A DNA stretch of 64,000 bases from positions 2,542,001 to 2,606,000 of the forward strand of contig NZ_AP022584.1 of the NCBI RefSeq assembly GCF_010731675.1. The letters run 5' to 3'. A program made the translations under genes and the position numbers. This stretch comes from Mycobacterium marseillense. Lineage in GTDB: Bacteria; Actinomycetota; Actinomycetes; Mycobacteriales; Mycobacteriaceae. The notes under the pieces are model-generated. The model did not search any database, was not told where the DNA came from, and saw nothing but the letters and a program-made list of their open reading frames with translations. Shown in pieces: positions 35,631-47,700 of the stretch; the stretch's first letter is position 1, and each line of letters begins with the position of its first letter.

Positions 35631-36662
35631 TCACGACGGGGTCGCGCTGCGCGCCCGGGTGATGGTGGACGGCGCCACCTGGGCGATGCGGATCCGCGGG
35701 CCCGCGCGGGCCACGAGCTTCACGATGCCCAGGAAGCGCTCCCCGTCGATGATGGGGGACAGCGGCTCGTCCTCGGCTTCGATGATCATCTCGTGGCCGT
35801 TGACATCGTGCAGCCCCTTGCCGCGCAGCATGCCGTTGGTGAGCGCCGTCGGAAGCTGCGCCACGATCCGCGAAGGCCGCAGGTATCCGGCCTGAAAGTG
35901 CAGCGCGCCGGGCTCGGACGCCTTGGGGAACAACCGCAGCGGACCGCCGATGCGCAGGTCGATCGCGCCGGCGTGCAGCAGGCTGTGCGTGCGCGACGCA
36001 ACCTCGTCGCCGTCGATGACCACGCGTGCGCTCGTCGGCGTGAACAGGACCGAGGCGTAGTTCGGGGTCTTGACCCGGCTCGGGGCGACCTTGGAGGTGA
36101 TGTAGTCGCCGAAGCTGCGGGCGATCACCCGCGCGACGGCCAGCCGACCGTGATCGGGGGAGTCGTAATACCGGTCGTAGAAGCGGTTTCCGACGCCGCC
36201 GGCGGCCAGCCCGAAACAGAGCCGGTGAAACGGCGCGCCGTCTGCGGTTTCGCCGTCGAGCACCAACGTGTCCAGCCACACCTCGGGCGGGGGCCGATCG
36301 GCTTCGGCGGCGGCCGTCAGCGCGCGGATGATCGTCTCCGGCCGGCCGCGCACCCGGGCCTTGCGGGCCACGGCGTTCACGCTGCCGCCGTTGGAGGGGA
36401 CGAACACCGGCCAGCGCTTCGGGTCCCCGATGCATCGCTCGGTTTCGTTGATCAACCAGTGCAGCGCGCCGTCGCCGCCGTCGCCCACCAGGTGGGTGAC
36501 CCGGGGGCCCAGCTCCGCGATGGTCTCGCCGAGATCGTCGACGGATGCGGTCTCGTGGACCTCGCCCCAGGGACCGACGAGGCGACGCAGCTCCTCGATG
36601 CGCTCGCGCGGAGCGGCGCGATTCTTCCGCGCTTTCGGATTGACGATGACGCCTATAAACAT
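35631..36662 (-). CDS. Diacylglycerol kinase-like protein
   Basis: A 343-residue protein of the DAGK catalytic/NAD-kinase-like fold. The N-terminus GVIVNPKARKN is the typical start. The nucleotide loop is GDGGDGALH (60-68), where the usual GGDGT threonine is replaced by alanine. PSNGGSVNAVARK corresponds to the GTxNDxAR motif, also altered. It probably phosphorylates a lipid or prenyl substrate, but the changed motifs reduce certainty. It is divergent from the SDR gene. Confidence 0.72.
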   Translation of the reverse strand: MFIGVIVNPKARKNRAAPRERIEELRRLVGPWGEVHETASVDDLGETIAELGPRVTHLVGDGGDGALHWLINETERCIGDPKRWPVFVPSNGGSVNAVARKARVRGRPETIIRALTAAAEADRPPPEVWLDTLVLDGETADGAPFHRLCFGLAAGGVGNRFYDRYYDSPDHGRLAVARVIARSFGDYITSKVAPSRVKTPNYASVLFTPTSARVVIDGDEVASRTHSLLHAGAIDLRIGGPLRLFPKASEPGALHFQAGYLRPSRIVAQLPTALTNGMLRGKGLHDVNGHEMIIEAEDEPLSPIIDGERFLGIVKLVARAGPRIRIAQVAPSTITRARSATPS

Positions 36663-36835
36663 CCGGCGATCCCCCACGCGTACCTGACAAAACACCGCTG
36701 CCGTGCTACCCGCGCCGGTGGGATGTCGCTGGTCATCCCAGGCACGATACCTGCGAACCCCGCCGGACGGGCAACGCGTCCTCACCGCCACCGCACGGCC
36801 GCTCGGCCCAGCGGCGCCCTCGGCACATGCGTGGT

Positions 36836-36841
36836 TAGGGT
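36836..36841 (+). promoter_or_regulatory. Candidate -10 (TANNNT) for a leaderless transcript
   Basis: TAGGGT lies seven bases before the ATG at 36849 with no Shine-Dalgarno sequence; it favours this ATG over the in-frame GTG at 36840. Confidence 0.5.
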
Positions 36842-36848
36842 GGCTGGC

Positions 36849-37730
36849 ATGGCCGATTGGACCGCAGCGGAGCTGCCCTCGTTCGCCGGACGGACCGTCA
36901 TCATCACCGGGGCCAACGCCGGACTGGGTGAGATCACCGCCCGCGAGTTGGTCCGGGCCGGTGGCCACGTCATCCTGGCCGTCCGCAACACCGACAAGGG
37001 TCAGGCCGCCGCGGACCGCATGGCCGGCCCGGCGCCCGGCCGGGTCGAGGTGCGCCGGCTCGATCTGCAGGACCTGTCCTCGGTGCGGCGCTTCGCCGAG
37101 GGCATCGACACCGTCGACGTCCTGGTCAACAACGCCGGCATCATGGCCACCAAACACGCGGTGACCGTCGACGGCTTCGAGGGCCAGATCGGCACCAACC
37201 ACCTCGGCCATTTCGCGCTGACCAACCTGCTGTTGCCCAAGCTGACCGACCGCGTGGTGACGGTGTCCTCGCTGATGCACCACTTCGGCTATATCAGCCT
37301 CAAGGACTTGAACTTTCAGTCGCGGCCGTATTCGGCCTGGCTGTCCTACAGCCAGTCAAAGCTGGCCAATCTGCTGTTCACCAGCGAGCTGCAGCGGCGT
37401 TTGGACGGCGTTCCCACGTCGCTGCGCGCCCTGGCCGCCCACCCCGGCTGGTCGCACACGAACCTGCAGGGCAACTCCGGCCGCAAACTCGGCGACGCCG
37501 CGGTCCTGGCGGTCGACCGCATCGTGTCGACCGATGCCGATTTCGGAGCCCGCCAGACGTTGTACGCGGTGTCGCAGGATTTGCCGGGCAACACCTTCGT
37601 CGGCCCGCGGTTCGGGTTGTACGGTCGCACCCAGCCGACGTGGCGCAACTGGCCGGCCAAGCGCGCGGGCACCGCCGCCGCGCTCTGGGAGCTGTCCGAG
37701 CGGCTCACCGGGACCGCGTTCCCGCTCTGA
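36849..37730 (+). CDS. Short-chain dehydrogenase (retinol dehydrogenase/WW-domain oxidoreductase-like)
   Basis: A 293-residue SDR with cofactor motif TGANAGLG (about 21-28), NNAGIM (about 97-102) and catalytic YSQSK (about 168-172). The extended length and the HPGWSHTNLQ segment are typical of the retinol-dehydrogenase-like SDRs abundant in mycobacteria. The substrate is unknown; a lipid or aldehyde is plausible. Confidence 0.8.
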   Translation: MADWTAAELPSFAGRTVIITGANAGLGEITARELVRAGGHVILAVRNTDKGQAAADRMAGPAPGRVEVRRLDLQDLSSVRRFAEGIDTVDVLVNNAGIMATKHAVTVDGFEGQIGTNHLGHFALTNLLLPKLTDRVVTVSSLMHHFGYISLKDLNFQSRPYSAWLSYSQSKLANLLFTSELQRRLDGVPTSLRALAAHPGWSHTNLQGNSGRKLGDAAVLAVDRIVSTDADFGARQTLYAVSQDLPGNTFVGPRFGLYGRTQPTWRNWPAKRAGTAAALWELSERLTGTAFPL

Positions 37731-37836
37731 GCGGGCCGCGTCGTTGCGGCCGGGCAACCACGGGTCGCGCCCGTCGGCCGGGCGGCGATTAAATTAGTAG
37801 TTCGAGCACAAGCCATGTGGGTGAGGAGGTTATGCC

Positions 37837-38754
37837 ATGTCCGACGTGCATCTGGCGGCCATTCTCGCCCTGTGCGCCGCGCTGGCATCCGCGATCGGCA
37901 ATGTCGTCCGTCAGCGGTCCGCGCAGGAGGTCACCGATCAGCGGGTGGGCCACCTGACGCTGTTCGGCATGTTGCTGCGCGATACCCGGTGGTGGCTGGG
38001 CGGTTTGGGCGACATCGGCAGCTACGTGCTGCTGGCCGCTGCCCTCGACAAGGGCTCGGTGTTGCTGGTGATGTCGCTGCAGGTGACCGCGCTGCTGTTC
38101 GCGCTGCCGATTTACGCGCGGGTGACCCATCACCCGATCACGCGCCGGGAGTGGACGTGGGCGCTGTTGCTGGCGGTCGCGTTGGCGGTGCTCATCGCGA
38201 TCGGTGACCCGACCGGCGGTCAGCAACGGGCGCCGCTGCAGACATGGCTCGTGGTGGCCGCGGTGATCGGCCCGCTGCTGTTGCTGGGCCTGGTGGGCGC
38301 CCGCATCTGGGTGGATCGTCCGGTCGCGGCGCTGCTGCTGGCGGCGGTGGCCGGATCACTGCTGGCGGTGTTCGCGGTCCTGATGAAGGGCGTCGTCGAC
38401 ATCCTCGAGCGTCACCCGGGCCAGGTGTGGCATTCCTTCGAGCTCTACGCGTTGGTGGGCTGCGGGGTGGCCGGCATGATCTATCACCAGTCGGCGTATC
38501 GGGCCGGCGCGCTCACTGCCTCCCTGCCGACGATCATCGTGGCCAAGCCGGTGGTGGGCGGGATCCTCGGGATCGTCGTGCTCGGCGAGACGCTGGCGGC
38601 CGACGGCTGGGAGTGGGTGGCTCTCGCGGTGACCGCGGTCGTGGTGATCGTCGCGACGGTGGGCCTGGCCCGCGGTGAAGCGGCCACCATGTCGGCCGGC
38701 GCCGGGCGCGACGTGAAACCCACCGACCGGCCGAAGGCCGCCTCCCAATCCTGA
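37837..38754 (+). CDS. DMT/EamA-type membrane protein
   Basis: A 305-residue membrane protein with about ten helices and internal duplication, typical of the drug/metabolite transporter superfamily found in mycobacteria. A strong AGGAGG ribosome binding site precedes the ATG. The C-terminal 30 residues are polar. Its gene converges on the end of the giant NRPS gene with about 20 bases between. Whether it exports anything made nearby is unknown. Confidence 0.77.
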   Translation: MSDVHLAAILALCAALASAIGNVVRQRSAQEVTDQRVGHLTLFGMLLRDTRWWLGGLGDIGSYVLLAAALDKGSVLLVMSLQVTALLFALPIYARVTHHPITRREWTWALLLAVALAVLIAIGDPTGGQQRAPLQTWLVVAAVIGPLLLLGLVGARIWVDRPVAALLLAAVAGSLLAVFAVLMKGVVDILERHPGQVWHSFELYALVGCGVAGMIYHQSAYRAGALTASLPTIIVAKPVVGGILGIVVLGETLAADGWEWVALAVTAVVVIVATVGLARGEAATMSAGAGRDVKPTDRPKAASQS

Positions 38755-38775
38755 GCGGCTGACGCTCCCCCGCGG

Positions 38776-41700
38776 CTAGAGGAGCCCGAACAGCTCCAAG
38801 CCGACGGCGTACTGGACGATGACGCCCGGCGTGACATGCGGAATGTCCGGATCGTTCTTGTCCGGGCCGACTTTCGCGTCTCGGACCGCGGCGCGGAACC
38901 GATCGGTCGAGACGACGGGATTCCAGGCCGGATCCGCGGGCTGCAACTGAAGCGCATTCGTCGACATCAACACCGCCAGGATGGAATGCTCGCGCACCCG
39001 ATCCGGCAGTGCGCGCAGCCCGGTCTCGAACCGGCTCAGCCATTGTCCGAAGTCGTCGATGCGCTCGATCGGATAACCCGCCTCGATCAACCAGTCGACG
39101 TACTCGTCGAGCCCGATGCCGTCGTCGTGCTGATTCATCACGTGATAGGTCGCAAACCCGCTCTCCGATTCCCGGCCGACCCGGGCCCCCAACGTCGCGA
39201 TCGCCTCGGCGACGAATTCCACGGGCAGCCCGTCGTAGTGCGCCCGCTGCCGATTGCCTTGCGCGTCAAGCTGATAGAACGACCGCGGCGCGACACCGGT
39301 GGCCACCACGCTGAGCACCATCCGGGTGACCAGGTCCGACAAGTTGAGCTGGCCCGCATAGGTGGTGTCGGCCAGGATCATTCCGCTGCGGAACACCGCG
39401 ACCGGCAGCCCGCACAGGTCGTTGGCCTCGCGCAGCAACACCTCACCGGCCCACTTGCTGTTGCCGTACCCATTGGCGCGGCTGCCGTCGTTGCGCCGGC
39501 TGGGGCTGATGATCCGGATGTCGGCGTCCTCGGTGAACGCCACCGGCGCGACCTGGTCGCCGACGTTGGCCGTCGACACGTAGGTGAAGGGCTTGAGTTT
39601 CGCGGTGAGGGCCAACCGGATCAGCTCGGCGGTGCCCGCCACGTTGGGTCCGAACAACTCGCTGTAGGGCAGCGCGCCGTTGACGACGGCCGCGGGATCC
39701 ACGATCAGATCGACGGATTCGGCCAGCCGGCGCCAGGTCTGCTCGTCGAGGCCCAGCTTCGCATCGCCCTTGTCGCCCGCGATGACCTCCAGATGGTCGC
39801 CGGCCAGCTCGTGGAAATACCGCAGCAGCTGCGGATCCCCACTGTCGAAGGTCTTCTCCAGCCGGCGGCGCGCCTCCTCGTCGGAGCCCGCGCGCACCAG
39901 GCAGATCAGCTTCCCGTCGGCGAGTTCCAGCCGCTCGAGCCACTGCAGCACCAGATATCGCCCGAGGAATCCCGTTGCCCCGGTGAGCAACACGGTCCGT
40001 ATCTCGGTACCAGGTCGCGGCAACGACGATGCCCCGGCCAGCGTCGCGGCGTCGATGAACTTGTCCAGCGTCAAGTCACGGGCATGTACCTCGGCGGCCT
40101 GCGCGCCGTGCACGGCGACGAAGCGCGGGTCGTCGGTGTGTTTGTCCACCTGTTGGCTCAGGGCGGCGACGGTGGGGGCGTTGAACAGGGTGCGCACGCT
40201 GAGATGGGTGTGCAGGGCCTTGTTGAGGGTGGCCACCAGCCGCATCGCGGACAAGGAGTCGCCGCCGAGGTCGAAGAAGGAGTCATCGATCCCGACGCGG
40301 TCCAGGCCCAGAACCTCGGCGTAGGTGTCGGCGAGGAGGTGTTCGAGGTCGTTGCCCGGGGCGCGGTAGTCGGCGTCGCGGTAGGTCGGCACCGGCAGCG
40401 CGCGGGTGTCCAGCTTGCCGTTGACCGTCAGCGGCAACGCCTCGATGACCACCACGGCGGCGGGAACCATGTAGGGCGGCAACCCTTCTCGCAGCCGCGC
40501 CCGCGCGGTCACCACATCGAGTGCCCCCGGTGCCGACTCGGTGACATAGCCCACCAGACGCTTATCGCCGGGGCGGTCTTCCCGCACGATCACGACGGAC
40601 TGATCCACCTCGTCCAATCCGCTTAGCGCCGCCTGGATTTCGCCGAGCTCGATGCGGTACCCGCGGATCTTGACCTGATCGTCGATGCGGCCCAGGTACT
40701 GCAACTGCCCGTCGGGGCGCCAGCGCACCAGGTCCCCGGTGCGATACATCCGCTGTCCGGGCTGCCCGAACGGGCAGGCCACGAACCGCGACGCGGTCAA
40801 ACCCGGCCGGCGCAGATAGCCGGCGCCGAGTCCGCGCCCGGCCACGTACAACTCGCCCACGGTGCCCACCGGCACCGGCCGCAGCCACGGGTCGAGGACG
40901 AAGAACGCCGCCCCGGGCACGGGCGCGCCGATCGGCGGCGTCCCCATCCCGGCGCTCAGCGGCGGGCTGACCGCCACGCACATCGTGGTCTCGGTCGGCC
41001 CGTAGGCATTGGTCATCACCCGCCCGGGCGCCCACCGATCCACCAGTTCGGCCGAGCACGCCTCGGCGGCCACCACCAGCGCCGTGGCACCCAGCAGCCG
41101 CGGTGACAGCGCCGAGACCGCCGAGGGGGTCTGGTGCAAGACGGTGACGCACTCGCCAATCAGCAAGGCCTGCAGGTCTTCTGGTAGCGCGGCCACCGAC
41201 TCGGGCACGATCAGCAACCGCGACCCGTGCAGCAAGGCGCCCCAGATCTCTTCGACCGAGGCGTCGAAGGCGTACGAATACCATTGCGACCACACCTGTC
41301 CGGGCCCCGAGGGCAGCCCGACGTGCAGTGACCCCAGCAACTGCGTCACGTTGGCATGCGTGGTCGCCACGCCTTTGGGCACCCCGGTCGTGCCCGACGT
41401 GTAGATGATGTGGGCGATATCCTCGCCGCCCGGCATCGGCAATCCGGCGCACGGTTGGCGCGTCATCGCCGGGTCATTCATATCGATCATCCGCACCCCG
41501 AGCCCGGCGAACCGATCGGCCAGCCCGGTGGTGGTCACCGCCGCGACCGGGCGCGCGTCGCCGACCATGAACTCGATACGGGCGTCGGGGACCGCCGGAT
41601 CCATCGGCAGATACGCCGCCCCGGACTTGAGCACCCCCACAATCGCCACGATCGCCTGCGCCGAGCGTTCGAACAACACCGCCACGCACTCGCCGGGGCG

Positions 41701-44700
41701 GGCGCCATGGTCGATCAGCAAGTGCGCCAACCGATTGGCGGCCTCGTCGAGTTCCCGATACGTCATCGAGGCGTCGCCGCAACTGACCGCCACCGCGTCC
41801 GGGGTGCGGGCCACCTGCCGGGCGAACAGCTCCGGAACCGACACACCGGCCGTCGGCGCGGCCAACGCCGCCCGATTCCCCAGCGCATCCAAGTGCGCAC
41901 GTTCGGCGGCGTCGAGAACGTCCACCGACGACAACCGCACGGCCGGATCGGTTGTCATCACCGCCAACACGCGTTCCAGCCGACCGACGAGGCCCGCAAC
42001 GGTTTTGGCGTCGAACACATCGGTGCGGAATTCCACCGCGCCGCCGATGCCCGCGGGCGCGCCGTCCTCGGTGAAGCGTTCGCCGAGGGAAAAGGTCAGG
42101 TCCATGCGGGCCGTGCGGGTCTCCAGGGGCAGCTGGGTGACCTGCAGGTCGCCCAGGTCCAGGCGCGCGGCGGGGTCGTTGCCGTGCTCGCGGAGATTCT
42201 GCCAGGTCATCGAAACCTGGACCAGCGGATGGTGGGCCAAAGACCGGATCGGGTTGAGCCTTTCCACCAGCAATTCGAAGGGCACATCCTGGTGCTCGAG
42301 GGCCTGAAGGCTGCGGGCGCGAACCTGGGCCAACAGGTCGGCGACCGTGGCGTCTCCGCTGACGTCCACCCGCAGGATCAGGGTGTTGACGAAGAACCCG
42401 ACCAGCTGATCGAGCGCGGCGTCGTTGCGACCCGCGATGGCGAAGCCGACCGAAATATCGTTGGTCGCCGTGAGTTTGGAGAGCAGCGCCGCGAGGGCGG
42501 CCTGGATGACCATGAAGCTGGTCGCGTTGTGCGCACGGGCCACCGCGCGCAGTCGCTGCTGCAGCTCCGCCGGCCATTCGACGGCCACGCTCGCACCGCG
42601 GTAGTCCGCGACCGGTGGGTAGGGCCGGTCGGTCGGCAATGGCAGCCGCTCGGGCATGCCCGACAGCGCCTCCTGCCAGTAGGTCAGCTCGACGCCGATG
42701 GGGCTGTCGCTGTCCTCGAGATCGCCGAATTGGGCGCGCTGCCACAGCGTGTAGTCGGCGTATTGCACGGGCAGCGGGGCCCACCCGGGGGCCTGGCCCG
42801 CCCGCCGGCTGGCATAGGCCGCTCCCAGGTCGCGCACCAGTGGCGCCACCGACCAGCCGTCGGCCGCGATGTGATGCACGGTGGCGACCAGCACATGCTC
42901 ATCCTCGGCGAGGCGGAAAAGCTTGGCGAACAAGGGAATCTGGGTGCCCAGCGCGAAAGGGTGGTAGGCGGCGGCGCCGACGGCGTCGTCCAGCCGGGCG
43001 GGCGTCCACGCGGTCGCATCGACGACCTCCCAACCGAAGTCCGCGCGCTCAGCGGCCACCACATCCTGGTAAGGCACGCCGTCGGTGTGCGGAAAGACGG
43101 TGCGCAGCGCTTCGTGGCGGGCCAGCACATCCGTCAGCGCCACACCCAACGCGCCGGCATCGAGCCGTCCGCTCAACCGCAACGCCACCGCCATGTTGTA
43201 AACCGGTGAGGCGCCGTGCAATTGGTCGAGGAACCACAGCCGGCTCTGACCGTAGGACAGCGGGATCACGTCGGGTCGCTCCCCCGCCACCAACGGCTTC
43301 AGCCCGGCCTCGCCCGCGCGGACGCGGGGGGCCAACTGGGCGATGGCCGGTGTGTCGAAGAGGGCGCGCACGCCCAGGCGGGTGTTCAGCGTCTTGTTGA
43401 TGGCGGCGATCAGGCGCATCGCGGTCAGCGAATCCCCGCCCAGGTCGAAGAAGGAGTCGTCGACGCCCACGCGGTCCAGGCCGAGAACTTCGGCGTACGT
43501 GTCGGCCAGGATTTCCTCGATGGCGTTGCCCGGGGCGCGGTATGCGGCGTCGCGGTATTCCGGTGCGGGCAGGGCGCGGGTGTCCAGCTTGCCGGTGACG
43601 GTCAACGGCAACGCGTCGATCGCCACGATCGCGGCCGGCACCAGGTAGGCGGGCAGCTGCGTGGCCAGCTCGGCACGCGCGGCGGCCGGATCCGCGCTGC
43701 CGGTGATGTAGCCGACGAGTCGTAAGTCGGCGGGGCGGTCCTCGCGGGCGATCACCGCCGCGGTCTCCACGCCATCCAAACCGGCGAGCGCGGTGCGGAT
43801 TTCGCCGAGCTCGATGCGATAGCCGCGGATCTTGACCTGCTCGTCGGCGCGCCCCACGTAATGCAGCTGCCCGTCCGCGCCCCAGCGCACCAAATCACCG
43901 GTGCGGTACATGCGGGCGCCCGGCACTTCGGCGAACGGGCAGGCCACGAATCGCGACGCCGTCAACGCGGCCCGGCGCAGGTATCCGACCCCGACGCCGC
44001 GGCCGGCCACATACAACTCGCCGACCACCCCGGGCGGCGCCGGGCGCAACCACTTGTCGAGGACGAACAGCGCGGCGCCCGCCACCGGCGCGCCGATGGG
44101 CACCGCCCGGGCGCCCGCCTCGAGCGGGGCACTGATCGTCACATCCACGGTGGTTTCCGTGGGGCCGTAGGCGTTCGTCATCACCCGCCCCGGCGCCCAC
44201 CGATCCACCAACTCGGTCGGGCACGCCTCGCCGCCCACGATCAACGCCGCCGATTCCAGGCCGTCGAGCGCCAACGCGGCCAAGGCGGACGGGGTCTGGC
44301 TCACCACGTCGACCCGCTCGTCGACCAGCAGGGCGCGCAGCTCTTCCGGTGATCCCGCCACCGCGTCGGGCACCACCACCAGCCGCCCGCCGTGCAGCAA
44401 CGCACCCCAGATCTCGCGGACCGACGCGTCGAACGCGTAGGAATGCCACTGCGTCGACACCTTCGTCGGTCCCGGTGCGGTCATGCCCGCGTCCAGTCCC
44501 TGCATCAACTGGGTGACGTTGTGGTGCGTGACCGCAACGCCTTTGGGGACGCCCGTCGTGCCGGAGGTGTAGATGATGTGGGCGATATCGTCGGCGGCCG
44601 GCGCCGGTGGCGCGAAGGAGGGCTGGGCGTCGACCGGCACGTCGACATCGATGACGCGCAGGTCATAGCCGTCGAGCCGGCCGGCCAACTCGGCGGTGGT

Positions 44701-47700
44701 GAGCGCGGCGATCGGGCCGGCATCGCCGACGAGGAACCCGATCCGGGCATCGGGCACCGCGGGATCGATGGGCAGGTAGGCCGCCCCGGTCTTCAGGACG
44801 GCCAGGATGGCCACGATCGCTTCGGTGGAGCGCGTCAGCAGCAGCGCCACCGACTGGCCCGGCCCCGCACCCTGGCCGGCCAAGTGGTGCGCCAGCCGAT
44901 TGGCGGCCCGCTCCAACTCGCGGTAGGTCATCGAGCGGCCCGCGCAGCTGATCGCCACCGCGTCGGGCGTTCGATTCACCTGCGCCGCAAACAGTTCCGG
45001 TATCGACACGCCGACGACAGGCCGGGACAACACCGCGCGGTTGCCCATCTCGTCCAGCCGCGCGTATTCGGGTCCGTCGAGCACATCGATGGACGACAGG
45101 CGGCGGGTCGGATCCGCCGTCATGGCCGCCACCACCCGCTCCAGCCGGCTGATCAGCGCCTCAACGCTTTTCGCGTCGAACACATCGGTGCGGAACTCCA
45201 CCGCCCCGGAGATCCCGGCGGGTTCACCGGCCTGGTTCCACCGTTCGGCCAGCGAGAGGGTCAGGTCCATGCGCGCGGTGTGGGTGTCCAGCGGCATCGG
45301 GGTGATATGCAGATCGCCCAAGGCCAGTGCGGCCGCCGGGTCGTCGTGCTGCCCGGGCAGGTTCTGCCATGCCAGCGACACCTGGACCAGCGGGGTCTGC
45401 GCCATCGAGCGGGCCGGATTGAGCCGGTCCACCAACACATCGAAGGGCACATCCTGGTGCTCGTAGGCGGCGAGGCCACGGGAGCGAACCTGAGCCAGCA
45501 CGTCGGCGACGGTGGGATCACCGGCCAGCTCGACCCGTAACACCAACCTGTTGACGAAGAAGCCCACCAGGTCGTCCAGCGCGGGATCGGGCCGCCCGGC
45601 GACCGGGAACCCCACCGCCACATCGTCGGTCGCGCAGAGCTTGCTCAACAGCACCGCGAGCGCGGCCTGCATCACCATGAAGCTCGTCGCGTCGTGTTCA
45701 CGGGCCAGCGCGCGCACCCGCTGCTGCACGTCGGCGGACCACTCCACGACCGCATTGGCACCCCGGTAGTCGGCGACCGCGGGATACGGCCGATCGGTGG
45801 GCAGCTCCAGGCGTTCGGGCATCCCGGCCAAAGTCCTTTGCCAGTACGCCAACTGGCCGGCGATCGGGCCGTCGATGTCGTCGAACTCACCGAACCGGGC
45901 GCGCTGCCACAACGTGTAGTCGGCGTACTGCACCGCCAGCGGGACCCAGCCGGGGGCCTGTCCGCCACAGCGGCTGGCATAGGCCAGCCCCAGGTCACGC
46001 ACCAGCGGGGTGATCGACGAACCGTCGGCGGCGATATGGTGCACGGCGGCCGCCAGCACGTGCTCTTCGTCGGTGAGCTTGAAAAGCTTTGCGCGTAGCG
46101 GGGTCTCGGTCGCCAGGTCGAACGCGTGGCGCGCCACGGCGTCGATGGCGCCGGCCAGCCGGGCCTGCGTCCACCCGGTGGCATCGACCACCTCCCAGCC
46201 GAGCTCCGCCCGCTCCGGTGACACCACCTTTTGGTATGGCACGCCCTCGATCTGGGGGAAGATCGTACGCAACGATTCGTGGCGGGCCACGACGTCGCGC
46301 AGCGCGGCGCCCAACGCGCCGGCATCAAGTCGCCCGCGCAACCGCAGCCCCACCGTCATGTTGTAAACCGGTGCGGGCCCGTGTAATTGGCCGAGGAACC
46401 ACAATCGGCTCTGGGCATACGACAGCGGAACCAGGGCGGGCCGCTCTCCGGCGACCAAGGGCTCGTCCCGTCCCGCGGTTTCACGGAGCTGGGGTGCGAG
46501 CTGGGCGACCGTGGGGGTGTTGAAAAGGGTGCGCACTGTCAGGTCGGTGTGCAACGTTGTGTTGATGGTGGCGATGAGGCGCATCGCGGACAGGGAGTCG
46601 CCACCCAGGTCGAAGAACGAGTCGTCGACGCCGACGCGGTCGAGTCCCAGGACTTGCGCGTAGACACCGGCGAGGATTTCCTCCGCGGCGTTGGACGGGG
46701 CGCGGTATGCGGTGGCGCGATATTCCGGCACCGGCAGCGCCCGGGTGTCCAGTTTGCCGTTGACCGTCAACGGCAGCGCTTCGACGACCACGATCGCCGC
46801 CGGCACCATGTAGGCGGGCAGCCGGCCAGCCAGCTCGGTCCGCGCTGCGGCGGGATCCAGCGCGCCGCTCCCCGATTCGGTGACATACCCGACCAGGCGT
46901 TTGTCGCCGGGGCGGTCCTCGCGGACGATCACCACGGCCTGATCCACCGCAGCCAAACCGCCCAGCGCCGACTGGATTTCGCCGAGCTCGATGCGATAGC
47001 CGCGGATCTTGACCTGCTCATCGGCGCGGCCCAGGTAGCGCAGCTGGCCGTCGGCGCCCCAGGACACCAGATCCCCGGTGCGATACATCCGCTGTCCGGG
47101 CTGTCCGAACGGGCATGCCACGAACCGCGACGCCGTCAGCCCCGCCCGGTGCACATACCCCACCCCGACGCCACGGCCGGCCACATACAACTCGCCGACC
47201 ACGCCGACGGGCACCGGGCGCAGCCACGCGTCGAGCACGAACAACGCCGCGCCCGGGACCGGCACGCCGATCGGCACCACCCCGGCGCCGGGCGCCAGCG
47301 GCACGCTGACCGTCACGCACAACGTGGTTTCCGTCGGACCGTAGGCATTGGTCATGATCCGGCCCGGTGCCCAGCGGTCCACCATCTCCACCGCGCACGG
47401 CTCGGCGGCCACCACCAGGGCCGCGGACTCCAGGCCCGGCGGCGACAACGCCGCCAGTGCGGACGGAGTCTGATGCAGTACGGTGACGCGTTCGCGAATC
47501 AGCAAGTCCTGGAATTCTTCTGGGATGGCGGCCACCGATTCGGGCACCACCAGCAGGCGGCTCCCGTGCAGCAGCGCGCCCCAGATCTCTTCGACAGAGG
47601 CGTCGAACGCGTAGGAATACCACTGCGACCACACCTCCCCCGGCCCCGACGGCAACCCCATGTGCAGTGACTCCAGCAGCTGGGTCACGTTGTGGTGCGT

